Shown: positions 46,762 through 55,447 of the stretch, one piece after another | How the letters are laid out: each line of letters begins with the position of its first letter | Numbering within the stretch: position 1 is the stretch's first letter | DNA from: CAZOOK01 sp964581385 | Lineage (GTDB): Bacteria > Pseudomonadota > Gammaproteobacteria > Nevskiales > Nevskiaceae | Direction: 5' to 3' | Assembly: GCA_964581385.1 (NCBI GenBank) | Contig: CAZOOK010000003.1 | Coordinates: 1 to 64,000, forward strand | DNA length: 64,000 bases | Translations under genes and position numbers: made by a program | The notes under the pieces: model-generated | What the model was told of the DNA's origin: nothing | What the model saw: only the letters and a program-made list of their open reading frames with translations | Databases searched by the model: none

Positions 46762-48436
46762 CGAGATTCGGATATTCGAATCGGAGAAAACCGCAGCCGT
46801 CCCACTGCGCGCACTGCTCATTGGATTTGAATCCAGCGAAGCAGCGAAATTCGAGGTGGCAGCGGCGGCCACGCAAAATATTGACCTGTGCATCGGACCA
46901 TCCCGACTTCCCGGCACTGTGCCGTCCCGTTCCTGCGGGCGGCGCTACGACCTCGTGCTGGTGAACCGTGATCTCACGACTAACACCGCCGGATACGCCA
47001 CCGAATGCGGTGTCGGCGGTGCGAGATCCTCCGCGCCGATCGGAGGAATTGGCATACCGGCACTCGCGGTGGGAACCGTCCGTTTCGTCGACGGCGGACG
47101 CGAGGATTTGGAGCGCAGCCTGCGGCAGGCCGTCGTTGTCTGCACGGAGCATATGCGCATTCTTCATGACGGCATCGAAAGAATGGTGCGCGCGGCGTTC
47201 AGTGAGCAAGGGGGCCGTATGGATCCCGACGACGACGCCTTGCTGGTGATGGATAAGAGTGGCACCGATGTTCTTTACGCGAATGCCGCCGCGCGCGCAC
47301 TCGGTGCGTTCCGGCTTTCGCAGATCACCCGGCGCGCGCTGGGCTGGCAATGGCCGCCGGTACCGATTGTCGTCGACGAGGTCGTTGAATCGGACGGTGA
47401 ATCAGGCAGTAGAAGCGGCCGCCTCACCGTCACCGCGGCGAAAGTTGATATCGACGGCTATCCGGGTCTTGCGTTCCGCCTTCACGGCGAAACACGTTCA
47501 AATCTCTTTGAATCGCGAAATACTCGTGCCCATCGCGCGGAGAGCGCCGTTTCAGAAGCTCCTGTTGCCTCCGGAATCGGCATGAACCCGATGATTTCGG
47601 TCCCCAGGTCCGAACACGCTGCGATGCGCACTGTCGGAACACTGCGGCGCGGCCACGCGTCAGAGAATCTACGAGAGATCAACGACGCTTTCGAGCGCGA
47701 TGAATTCGACGCTGTATTCCAGCCGATATTCGATGCGGCGTCCTGCGGGCTGCTCGGAGCCGAAGTGTTTCTACGATGGACAGATTCGGCGGGGATCTCA
47801 CACACGCCATCACAATTTCTGCCAAGGATCGAGCGCGCCGGACTTGCGGCCGCTGTCGCGCAGCACGTCCTCGTCAAGGCCTGCCGGCTGGCGCGTCTAT
47901 GGCACCTGATCGGGCATGCCCATTTTCATGTCAGCATGAACCTCTCGCGCGGACAGCTGCTGGATCATGGATTCGTTTCGACCGTGGCTTCAGCGTTGGC
48001 GGAGAGCGGTGTGTCGCCGGGAGCGATTGAATTTGAATTTTCCGAAGCCGTTCTTACCGGTGACGACCGGAATCTTCTTGCACGCCTGTTCGAGCTCGCC
48101 AGCTTGGGCGTGCGCATTGTCTTCGACGACTTCGGCAATGGCCTCGCTTCGTTGGCCCACGTTACAAAACTGCCCCTGACAGGCCTCAAGATTGCGCCCC
48201 GCCTGACCAATGGAATCCACAAGCACACCAACGGGCAGGATATTGTAATGCGCATACTCGAACTGGGTCGTATGCTTAAGCTAAGCGTGAGCGCCAAGTG
48301 CGTCGAAAGCGTATCGCAGGCACTGTACCTGCAGAAAGTGAAAGTGGCGCGCATGCAGGGCTTCCTGTTCGCCGCTGGCTTACCGGACGACGAATTCACC
48401 GACCGCTTTATGTGGATTTGCGATCCGGTCAAGTAA
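46745..48436 (+). CDS. degenerate EAL-domain protein with receiver-like N-terminus
   Basis: A 563-residue protein with a TTG start overlapping the upstream gene by 17 bases. The N-terminal third contains a receiver-like beta/alpha unit ('RALLIGFESSEAAKFEVAAA', then 'YDLVLVNRDL' in the phospho-acceptor position) and a PAS-like stretch ('ALLVMDKSGTDVLYANAAAR'). The C-terminal EAL domain (about 315-560) is altered: the ExLxR reads EVFLR, the KID motif KIA, and AEGVE reads AKCVE, while DDFG and the final Gln (MQGFLF) remain. Phosphodiesterase activity is doubtful; it may bind c-di-GMP or act as a protein partner. Coupled with luxI, it links quorum sensing with c-di-GMP. Confidence 0.78.
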   Translation: MNTRTDEIRIFESEKTAAVPLRALLIGFESSEAAKFEVAAAATQNIDLCIGPSRLPGTVPSRSCGRRYDLVLVNRDLTTNTAGYATECGVGGARSSAPIGGIGIPALAVGTVRFVDGGREDLERSLRQAVVVCTEHMRILHDGIERMVRAAFSEQGGRMDPDDDALLVMDKSGTDVLYANAAARALGAFRLSQITRRALGWQWPPVPIVVDEVVESDGESGSRSGRLTVTAAKVDIDGYPGLAFRLHGETRSNLFESRNTRAHRAESAVSEAPVASGIGMNPMISVPRSEHAAMRTVGTLRRGHASENLREINDAFERDEFDAVFQPIFDAASCGLLGAEVFLRWTDSAGISHTPSQFLPRIERAGLAAAVAQHVLVKACRLARLWHLIGHAHFHVSMNLSRGQLLDHGFVSTVASALAESGVSPGAIEFEFSEAVLTGDDRNLLARLFELASLGVRIVFDDFGNGLASLAHVTKLPLTGLKIAPRLTNGIHKHTNGQDIVMRILELGRMLKLSVSAKCVESVSQALYLQKVKVARMQGFLFAAGLPDDEFTDRFMWICDPVK

Positions 48437-48481
48437 CTCCGCGCACGCTTCGGTGAATTCCTGGCGGGAGCGGATAAGACG

Positions 48482-48540
48482 TAGAGCGTGTTATGCACCT
48501 CTTGGATCGCAGCGACCCAAGAAGTGCATAACACGCTCTA
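48482..48540. repeat. perfect 17-bp inverted repeat with extended stem
   Basis: TAGAGCGTGTTATGCAC and its exact complement enclose 25 bases, within which TCTTGG/CCAAGA extends the stem by six pairs after one mismatch. An 11-base loop remains. There is no T tract, and both ends are TA. It lies between the EAL gene and nadC and may be a transposon-end remnant, a terminator-like element or a RNA-stabilising stem. Confidence 0.85.
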
Positions 48541-48577
48541 AAATGATCGCTTCAGAAATCCGAAGCGAGTGTTACCA

Positions 48578-49459
48578 ATGAGTGGTCATGAAACGCCGAA
48601 GTGCCCCACGGTGCCAACGGATCTGACGACGACGGTCGCCCGTGCGCTGCAGGAAGACATCGGCGACGGCGACATTACTGCCGCTCTCGTTCCCGCTGCG
48701 CAGCACGCGTCGGCAACGGTGATCACTCGTGAAGCGGCAGTGATCTGCGGGCAGCCGTGGTTCGATTCGGTGTTCGCGCAGCTCGCATCAGACATCACTA
48801 TCGAATGGCACATCAGCGAAGGAAGCCGCGTTGCTGCCAACATGTTGTTGTGCAGCCTGCAAGGACCCGCACGCGCGTTGCTCACAGGTGAACGGACTGC
48901 CCTAAATTTTCTGCAAACGCTATCGGGAACCGCGACCGCAGTGAGCCGCTATGTCGATGCCGTCGCCGGCACCGGTACTGCGATTGTCGATACCCGTAAA
49001 ACACTACCGTGCCTGCGCACCGCGCAGAAATACGCCGTCGTTTGCGGTGGCGGCGCCAACCATCGCATCGGTCTCTACGATGGCATCCTGATCAAGGAAA
49101 ATCACATCGCCGCCGCCGGCAGTATTCGTCAGGCTATCGCCGCAGCGCGGGCGCTGCGGGCGCCGGTGCCGTTGATGACCGAGGCCGAAACGCTGGACGA
49201 AGCGCTCGCCGCGCTGGAAGCTGACGTTGATCTATTGCTGATCGACGACTTCTCTCTCGAAGATATCCGCGAAGCGGTCGCCGCCACGCGCGCGCATCGT
49301 GCCCGCGGCGGCCGCACAGCCATCGAATATTCCGGCGGCGCCAACCTGGACACCGTACGCACAATTGCGGAAACCGGCGTCGACCGTATCGCGGTCGGCG
49401 CGATCACCAAGCATGTCCACGCGATCGATTTATCGATGCGCTTCAAGAATGCGAGCTAA
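48578..49459 (+). CDS. nadC: nicotinate-nucleotide pyrophosphorylase (quinolinate phosphoribosyltransferase)
   Basis: De novo NAD enzyme converting quinolinate and PRPP to nicotinate mononucleotide. The 293-residue protein has 'EDIGDGDIT', the PRPP/QA-binding 'DTRKTLPCLRTAQKYAV', 'NHRIGLYDGILIKENH' and 'IEYSGGANLDTVR'. ATG at 48578 is preferred to GTG at 48569 because it gives the family N-terminus MSGHETP... . No nadA or nadB is nearby. Confidence 0.95.
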   Translation: MSGHETPKCPTVPTDLTTTVARALQEDIGDGDITAALVPAAQHASATVITREAAVICGQPWFDSVFAQLASDITIEWHISEGSRVAANMLLCSLQGPARALLTGERTALNFLQTLSGTATAVSRYVDAVAGTGTAIVDTRKTLPCLRTAQKYAVVCGGGANHRIGLYDGILIKENHIAAAGSIRQAIAAARALRAPVPLMTEAETLDEALAALEADVDLLLIDDFSLEDIREAVAATRAHRARGGRTAIEYSGGANLDTVRTIAETGVDRIAVGAITKHVHAIDLSMRFKNAS

Positions 49460-49529
49460 TCTACTGCACCAATAACATCTTGCTCCGGCTGACCGTGCCA
49501 CTCTCGGGGGACATCACCGGTTCAGTGGA

Positions 49530-51389
49530 CTAGTACCGAGCACGTGCCGCAACCGGATTACAGGGACACAGCGCGTAAAGCCCGCGCGGATCGTTGAAAC
49601 GTCGCAATTCCGTCGACAGCGACAGCGCTTCATCCACCGCTGGCAGGTGCAGCGCGCGCACTTCCGCGAGTATCCTGCTTTGCGCGTGTGAGTCGCTGGT
49701 CAAGCCTTCGAGAACCTCTTGCATCCAGGTGCGATCCGGCCTCATCTCATCGACGCGATATTCAGCCGGCTTGAGTTCGGCCATATCGGCAGCGGACGCC
49801 ACTGCGTCGTCGAGCCCGCCGATCCGGTCGACAAGCCCGAGTTTCAAAGCCGCTTCACCACTCCACACACGTCCACGCGCGATCTCCTCGACACGGTCGG
49901 GTGCCAGATCGCGCCCTTTCGCTACACCTGCGATGAACTGCCGATAGCCGAAATCGACCGAGCTTTGCATCAGCTGCTGCAATTCCGGACTCATCGGCCG
50001 ATCGATCCGCATGGCGCCAGCAAGCGGTGTCGTGCCAACACCGTCGGTATGAATACCAAGCTTGTCGAGCGGCTTCTCAAAGGTTGGCCACAAACCAAAA
50101 ATTCCGATCGAGCCGGTAATCGTAGTGTTGTGCGCCCAGATCTCATCCGCGCCCATCGAAATCCAATAACCGCCAGATGCCGCCAGGCTCGACATCGACA
50201 CCACCACCGGCGTGCCATCCTCCTGGACTGCCTCCACCGCGCGCCGGATCTTCTCGGCGGCGGTTACGCTTCCGCCCGGTGAATTGACGCGCAGAACCAA
50301 TGCCGCCACATCTTCGTCGCGGCGTGCCGAGTCGATAAGGTCCGATACCGAATCGCCGCCCGCCTCGCCGGGACCGCCTTCGCCGTCGACGATATCCCCT
50401 TCTACCGTGACCAGCGCAATTTTGGACGATGGCTGGCGGCCGCGCGCATAGTGCGCCGCGCGCAGATAGTCATCGTATGCGATCTGCCGAAAGCTGCCGG
50501 TATCTTCGTCCATTCCAACCACAGCGCCGACCCGCTTGCGGAATTCGGCAAGCGTCTCGATCGCGTCGACGAGGTCTGCACTCTTGGCATATGCGGCAGC
50601 GTCGCCACGGTTCTTTTGCAAACCCTCCGCGAAGCCGGCGACATACGCATCGGCGGGAGCACCTTGCAACTTGCGCGCAGCGGCAACATCCGCGTTGTAG
50701 CGATTCCACAAATCACCCAGCCACGCTTCGTTCGCCGCGCGCGCCTCCGGCGACATATTGTTACGCTCGAAGGGCTCGACTGCCGACTTGAATTCGCCGA
50801 CCCGAAAGATATTCACGGTCACACCCAATTTGTCGAGCGCATCCTTAAAGTAATTCGTATAAACACCAAAGCCGGTAAGAATGATCTGACCGATCGGGTC
50901 TAGCGAAATCTCGCCGGCACTCGATGCCAGCAGGTACTGTGTCTGGTCGAATGACGTACCGAACGCATAGACTTTCTTGCCGGCCTTGCGAAAGCGCGCA
51001 ACCGCTGCCGCAATCTCCTCAAGCTGCGGCATTCCCGCCGCGCTCATATCGTCTAGCTTCAAAACCGCCGCGGCGATGCGTGGATCCTTTGCGGCATCGT
51101 CGATCGCCTCCACCATATCGCGCACCGAGGTTTGCGATGGCATCCCATGGCGAAATTTCTCCAACAATTCGCGTCCCGTGGGATTTTCCTGGTCGACCAG
51201 TTCGCCATCGGGATCGATCACCAACGCCACATGGTCCTTGACCGCGACCGGCGCGCCGCCGTGAAAGGCAAACCACAGCATCAGCAGGAATCCAGCCACA
51301 CCCAGGATGATCGTAGTCCGGTAGATGACGACCGCAGCACGCCAGATCCAGCCGAAGATACGGAACAGCAGCGGTTTTCTTTCGTTCAT
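49530..51389 (-). CDS. sppA: signal peptide peptidase SppA (67 kDa type)
   Basis: Inner-membrane Ser-Lys protease that digests cleaved signal peptides. The 619-residue length is that of the E. coli-type protein with two tandem S49 domains. An N-terminal membrane helix (about 12-40) anchors it. The catalytic Lys lies in the first domain near 'KVYAFGTSFDQTQYLLASSA' and the nucleophile Ser in the second at 'SMSSLAASGGYWISMGA'. 'VNSPGGSVTAAEKI' is also present. It diverges from the peroxiredoxin gene. Confidence 0.94.
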   Translation of the reverse strand: MNERKPLLFRIFGWIWRAAVVIYRTTIILGVAGFLLMLWFAFHGGAPVAVKDHVALVIDPDGELVDQENPTGRELLEKFRHGMPSQTSVRDMVEAIDDAAKDPRIAAAVLKLDDMSAAGMPQLEEIAAAVARFRKAGKKVYAFGTSFDQTQYLLASSAGEISLDPIGQIILTGFGVYTNYFKDALDKLGVTVNIFRVGEFKSAVEPFERNNMSPEARAANEAWLGDLWNRYNADVAAARKLQGAPADAYVAGFAEGLQKNRGDAAAYAKSADLVDAIETLAEFRKRVGAVVGMDEDTGSFRQIAYDDYLRAAHYARGRQPSSKIALVTVEGDIVDGEGGPGEAGGDSVSDLIDSARRDEDVAALVLRVNSPGGSVTAAEKIRRAVEAVQEDGTPVVVSMSSLAASGGYWISMGADEIWAHNTTITGSIGIFGLWPTFEKPLDKLGIHTDGVGTTPLAGAMRIDRPMSPELQQLMQSSVDFGYRQFIAGVAKGRDLAPDRVEEIARGRVWSGEAALKLGLVDRIGGLDDAVASAADMAELKPAEYRVDEMRPDRTWMQEVLEGLTSDSHAQSRILAEVRALHLPAVDEALSLSTELRRFNDPRGLYALCPCNPVAARARY

Positions 51390-51629
51390 GATTTACGCGG
51401 ACAGTGTGGACTCGGCAGCCTACGACGAGGACGCGCGGCGAGCAACCCGAGGCAATCGATCCGGCGCGCATTCAGGGCGTCATTCGTGCGCAATAGAGAC
51501 AATTTATGAAAGCGATAGAAATATTTGCTTTGATTGATCGTTCAGGCGCTCATAGAATGCTCTCCGCAATCAGAGGCGCGTGATGATCGTCCGTGCCCCC
51601 GGTTCCATATCACTGAAAGGAGCAACACC

Positions 51630-52232
51630 ATGAGCGTACTTGTCGGCCGTCCCGCACCGGATTTCACCGCCGCCGCCGTCCTCGGCGACGGTTCCATCAC
51701 CGAAAATTTCAAGCTGTCGGATTACCGCGGCAAGAAGTATGTTGTCCTGTTTTTCTATCCGCTTGATTTCACCTTTGTCTGCCCGTCCGAAATCATTGCC
51801 CACAACAACCGCGTGAAACAGTTCGAGGAACGCGGCGCGCAGCTGATCGGCGTGTCGATCGACAGCCAGTTCAGCCACTATGCCTGGCGCAATACACCGG
51901 TAGACAAGGGCGGCATCGGTCCGATCGCCTTCCCGCTGGTCGCCGATGTCAAACACGAAATCGCCAAGGCCTATGACGTCGAAGCCGCCGGTGGCGTTGC
52001 CTATCGCGGATCGTTCCTGATCGACAAGAACGGCGTGGTTCAGCACCAAGTAGTCAACAACCTGCCGTTGGGCCGCGAAGTCGATGAGATGCTGCGCCTC
52101 GTCGATGCGCTCCAGTTCACTGAAAAGCATGGCGAAGTCTGCCCGGCCGGTTGGAAGAAGGGTGACGAAGGCATGAAGCCGACCGCCGATGGTGTAGCGA
52201 AGTATCTGGCCAAGCACGCATCGCAGCTGTAA
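51630..52232 (+). CDS. ahpC: 2-Cys peroxiredoxin (AhpC/Tsa)
   Basis: Thiol peroxidase of 200 residues. Peroxidatic Cys51 lies in 'FYPLDFTFVCPSEI' and resolving Cys171 in 'EVCPAGWKKGDEG', as in typical 2-Cys Prx1-type enzymes. ATG at 51630 is supported by AAAGGAG nine bases upstream. trxB follows at once, after a terminator, which makes thioredoxin the likely reductant rather than AhpF. Confidence 0.93.
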   Translation: MSVLVGRPAPDFTAAAVLGDGSITENFKLSDYRGKKYVVLFFYPLDFTFVCPSEIIAHNNRVKQFEERGAQLIGVSIDSQFSHYAWRNTPVDKGGIGPIAFPLVADVKHEIAKAYDVEAAGGVAYRGSFLIDKNGVVQHQVVNNLPLGREVDEMLRLVDALQFTEKHGEVCPAGWKKGDEGMKPTADGVAKYLAKHASQL

Positions 52233-52243
52233 TCCAGCGTCCG

Positions 52244-52278
52244 GGGGGCCGGGCGCGTCGCCCCGGCCCCCTTTTTTT
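52244..52278 (+). terminator. Rho-independent terminator between peroxiredoxin gene and trxB
   Basis: GGGGGCCGGG and CCCGGCCCCC enclose eight bases and are followed by seven T residues. The ribosome-binding GGAG of trxB starts directly after the T tract, so trxB is fed by readthrough or a promoter inside the upstream gene. Confidence 0.85.
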
Positions 52279-52290
52279 GGAGCAACCAGC

Positions 52291-53250
52291 ATGTCCGCTA
52301 CCCATCACAGATTGATCATTCTCGGCTCCGGCCCGGCGGGCTACACGGCGGCGGTATATGCCGCGCGCGCGAACCTCAAGCCGGTGTTGATCACCGGACT
52401 CGAACAGGGTGGCCAGCTGATGACAACCACCGAAGTCGACAATTGGCCCGGCGATGTCGAAGGCCTCATGGGCCCCGATCTCATGGAGCGCATGCGCCGG
52501 CACGCCGAACGCTTCGATACGCAATTCATCTTCGATCACATCCATGTCGTCGATTTGAAGCAGAGGCCGTTCCGGCTCAAGGGCGATCAGGGTGAATACA
52601 GCTGCGATGCGCTGATCATCGCCACCGGGGCGAGCGCGCGCTATTTGGGCCTGCCGACGGAACAGGCGTTCCGCGGCAAGGGTGTATCGGCCTGTGCGAC
52701 CTGTGACGGCTTTTTCTATAAAGGACAGGAAGTGGCGGTCATCGGCGGCGGCAATACAGCCGTCGAGGAAGCGCTCTATCTTGCCAACATCGCGAAGAAG
52801 GTCACGATTGTCCATCGTCGCGATAAGTTCAAGGGAGAGAAGATTCTGCACGACAAGCTGTTTAAGAAGGCGCAGGAAGGCAAAGTCGAAATCGTCTGGG
52901 ATTCCACGCTCGACGAGGTTCTCGGCGACGACGCGGGCGTCACCGGCGCCCGTCTCAGGAACGTGAAGACCGGGGCGACACGCGAGGTCGCTGTCAAGGG
53001 CGTTTTCATCGCCATCGGTCATTCGCCGAACACACAGATTTTCGAGGGCCAGCTGGAAATGAACGGCGGCTATCTGAAAGTGCAGAGCGGCAGCAGCGGC
53101 AACGCAACGCTCACCACTGTGCCGGGCGTATTCGCTGCAGGCGACGTGATGGATCATGTGTATCGCCAGGCAATCACGTCGGCCGGCACCGGTTGCCAGG
53201 CGGCGCTCGATGCCGAGCGCTACTTGGACATGCTTGCGGAACGAGGCTAG
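52291..53250 (+). CDS. trxB: thioredoxin-disulfide reductase
   Basis: NADPH-dependent flavoenzyme that reduces thioredoxin. The 319-residue protein has the FAD motif 'LGSGPAGYTAAVYAARA', redox-active Cys135/Cys138 (ACATCDGFFY), the NADPH motif 'VIGGGNTAVEEALYLA' and 'VFAAGDVMDH'. It lies downstream of the peroxiredoxin gene behind a terminator. Its stop codon abuts the structured inverted-repeat element. Confidence 0.96.
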   Translation: MSATHHRLIILGSGPAGYTAAVYAARANLKPVLITGLEQGGQLMTTTEVDNWPGDVEGLMGPDLMERMRRHAERFDTQFIFDHIHVVDLKQRPFRLKGDQGEYSCDALIIATGASARYLGLPTEQAFRGKGVSACATCDGFFYKGQEVAVIGGGNTAVEEALYLANIAKKVTIVHRRDKFKGEKILHDKLFKKAQEGKVEIVWDSTLDEVLGDDAGVTGARLRNVKTGATREVAVKGVFIAIGHSPNTQIFEGQLEMNGGYLKVQSGSSGNATLTTVPGVFAAGDVMDHVYRQAITSAGTGCQAALDAERYLDMLAERG

Positions 53251-53253
53251 GGC

Positions 53254-53568
53254 GGGCCTGTTAACACTCACTTTGATCGCTGCGACGGAGACCGTATGGG
53301 CGCAGCGCGAGGAACGAACGGCGCGGTGTACTCGAAGTATATGAGGAGCGAGAGACGCGGCGCTGCGCTCACGACACCGTGCCGCGGGCCTGGGTTGCGC
53401 CCAAAAGGGCGCCATGCCGCGTTGCGCCTCGCTCATGTGGAGTCACCACACTTCGCTCAGCGCGCCAGAAGGCCCTGCCACGGTGCCGCGAAGCGTGGGT
53501 GCGGGCAGGGCCGCCCTGGCGCCCTTTTGGGCGGCAACGCGGCGATCAAAGTGAGTGTCAACAGGCCC
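53254..53568. mobile_element. 315-bp MITE-like element with nested inverted repeats
   Basis: Terminal arms GGGCCTGTTAACACTCACTT... (53254-53280) and 53542-53568 are 27 bases each and pair with one mismatch. Nested inside are a second inverted pair (53395-53414 with 53517-53537, one indel) and a GGCCCTGCC/GGCAGGGCC stem (53471-53512). There is no convincing gene inside. It fills the trxB-sspA gap and could be a non-autonomous transposon or an intergenic repeat. Confidence 0.65.
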
Positions 53569-53713
53569 TAGCGCTTCAGTTAAAATCCGCACGCGCAACG
53601 CCGTCGCGCCGGCAGCGGGACGGCGTTTTTTTATCTGCGGCCCCGAAATTGCTGGTACTGTGGGCAGCCGAACAGCTTCTGAGCGACCTATCAACGGGGA
53701 TATCGGATCGTCA

Positions 53714-54331
53714 ATGAAGATGAAGCTTTATTGCAGCAGGACTTCGCCGTACGCGCGCAAGATCCGCGTCACCATTCTCGAGTTGGGCATCGAGAATCTC
53801 GTCGAAGAAATCGACGTGGATCCATTTGCCGATAATCCGGAGTTTCTGGCGGCAAATCCGTTCTCGAAAATCCCTACCCTCGTCACCGAACACGGCGAAT
53901 CGCTGCCCGACAGCCGTCTGATTTTCAGCTACCTGCTGTCGCGCGGTCGCGGGCTGGCCACGCTTCCGCACGGATCGAGCCGCTGGAAACTGCTGCGGCG
54001 GCTTCAGCTCGGCGACGGGCTCATCGATGCCGCCGTCGCCAGCCATCTGGAAAAGCGGCGCCCGCCGGAATTCATTTACCAGGGCTTCATCGACCGGCAG
54101 ATCGCAGCGATCCGTCGCGGCCTGGACGTTCTCGAATTGGAAGCGCCACAGCTTCGGATCACCGACGAAATCGGCTCCTGCGAAATCAGTATCGGCGTCG
54201 CGCTCGGCTATCTCGACCTTCGCTTCGGCGATCTTGATTGGCACAAGGACCACGACGGCCTCGCCCAATGGTACTCGCTGTTTTCAAAGCGGCCGTCGAT
54301 GCTCGCCACACAACCGCCGGGCAGCGTCTGA
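53714..54331 (+). CDS. SspA-like glutathione S-transferase family protein
   Basis: A 205-residue protein with a thioredoxin-fold N-terminal GST domain ('MKLYCSRTSPYARKIRVTI', 'NPFSKIPTLV', 'DSRLIFSYL') and an all-helical C-terminal domain. The family includes stringent starvation protein A and detoxifying GSTs. The N-terminal Cys/Ser-x-x-Tyr pattern does not decide between them. ATG at 53714 excludes a farther upstream start that would lie inside the inverted-repeat element. It is followed at once by an NlpC/P60 gene. Confidence 0.8.
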   Translation: MKMKLYCSRTSPYARKIRVTILELGIENLVEEIDVDPFADNPEFLAANPFSKIPTLVTEHGESLPDSRLIFSYLLSRGRGLATLPHGSSRWKLLRRLQLGDGLIDAAVASHLEKRRPPEFIYQGFIDRQIAAIRRGLDVLELEAPQLRITDEIGSCEISIGVALGYLDLRFGDLDWHKDHDGLAQWYSLFSKRPSMLATQPPGSV

Positions 54332-54338
54332 AGCGCCG

Positions 54339-54791
54339 ATGAATCGGTGCTTCGCCGCACTCACCCTCAGTGTCCTCGTTTCCGCCTGCACCATTGCGCC
54401 CCCAGCCAACGACGCTGTCATCAGGGAAAGCGTTATTGAAACCGCACTCGGTCAGATTGGCCGCCCCTACCACTACGGCGGAGCGGATCCATCCGGGTTC
54501 GATTGCAGTGGGCTGGTTCAATACAGCTACGCGCTGGCAGGCGTAAAAGTGCCACGCACCGCGCGCGATCTCATGGACGCCGGCAAGCACATCAGCCTGC
54601 ACGATGCGCGTCCCGGCGATTTGTTGTTTTATCGATTCGATGACAAAGGCGACGCGCTCCACGTCGCCATTTACCTGGGCGAAGGTCAGATGGTTCATGC
54701 ACCCGAAAGCGGACGGCAAGTCACGGTTATCCCGCTCGATCCGCAGATATGGTCGGACCGTTTCGTCGCGGCAGTGCGTATCGTGCCGTGA
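54339..54791 (+). CDS. NlpC/P60 family lipoprotein peptidase
   Basis: A 150-residue lipoprotein with lipobox VSAC (Cys17). The NlpC/P60 domain has catalytic Cys56 in 'GFDCSGLVQYSY', His in 'DALHVAIYLG', and the third polar residue in 'QMVHAPESGR'. Members cleave D-Glu-to-diamino-acid bonds in peptidoglycan. It starts 7 bases after the GST-like gene, so both are probably cotranscribed. Confidence 0.9.
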   Translation: MNRCFAALTLSVLVSACTIAPPANDAVIRESVIETALGQIGRPYHYGGADPSGFDCSGLVQYSYALAGVKVPRTARDLMDAGKHISLHDARPGDLLFYRFDDKGDALHVAIYLGEGQMVHAPESGRQVTVIPLDPQIWSDRFVAAVRIVP

Positions 54792-54899
54792 CCGGCAAAA
54801 CACGACGGGGCTTTTCACGCGCACACCGCTTCTGTTAGCGTCCCGTGTCCGGCAGAATTCCCAGCCGGCTTCCTGTGGTGGTGACTGAAGGAGACTCGT

Positions 54900-55382
54900 G
54901 TGCTGAAAAAGACAGTGGTTCTTGCTGCACTGGTCCTCGCTCCTCTGGGGAGCGCGTTTGCAGATCCGGACGCCGGGTGCGGTGCCGGCACCAAAATCTG
55001 GCAAGGAGAAAGAGGGACGATCTATAAAATTCTTGCCGCGACGACAAATGGGTTGTTTGGCAACCAGACGTTTGGCATCAGTTCCGGAACTCTCGGCTGC
55101 CATCAGGACGGCGTGGTAACGGGACAGAGCCGGATTCCGGTATTCGCCAGCGCCAACTTCGACCGGCTTGTGGCGGATATGGCCGCCGGCCGCGGCGAAA
55201 CACTGCAAGCGCTGGCAACGCTATACAACGTCAGCGATGCGGATCGTTCGGGTTTCTACGCGATGCTGCAATCGCATTACCGCGATATTTTCACGTCCAC
55301 CGAAACCACCTCGGACCAAGCCGTCGCCGCCATGACCGCAGTGATTAAGGCGGACAGCCGGTACGCGCACTACGTCTCATAA
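54900..55382 (+). CDS. DUF3015 family periplasmic protein
   Basis: A 160-residue secreted protein. Signal peptide 1-21 (cleavage after AFA) is followed by the DUF3015 hallmarks 'GCGAGTKIWQGERG', 'NGLFGNQTFGISSGTLGC' and an acidic, Ala-rich helical C-terminus. The function of the family is unknown. The GTG start has AAGGAG close upstream. A strong terminator lies after the stop. It is paired with a DUF4105 gene downstream, an association seen in several gammaproteobacteria. Confidence 0.85.
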   Translation: MLKKTVVLAALVLAPLGSAFADPDAGCGAGTKIWQGERGTIYKILAATTNGLFGNQTFGISSGTLGCHQDGVVTGQSRIPVFASANFDRLVADMAAGRGETLQALATLYNVSDADRSGFYAMLQSHYRDIFTSTETTSDQAVAAMTAVIKADSRYAHYVS

Positions 55383-55403
55383 AACACTTGACGTGGTCCA
55401 TGC

Positions 55404-55435
55404 GGGCGGCAGCGATTCTTGCTGCCGCCCTTTTT
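55404..55435 (+). terminator. Rho-independent terminator after the DUF3015 gene
   Basis: GGGCGGCAGC, loop GATTCTT, GCTGCCGCCC, then TTTTT. The perfect 10-bp stem lies between the DUF3015 stop and the DUF4105 start used here; it argues against starting the DUF4105 gene at 55388 or 55400. Confidence 0.85.
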
Positions 55436-55447
55436 CGTGCCCGTTGC

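Noticed and set aside
52117..53436. Open frame of 439 codons on the minus strand opposite trxB
   Set aside because: Antisense shadow; it also runs through the inverted-repeat element.
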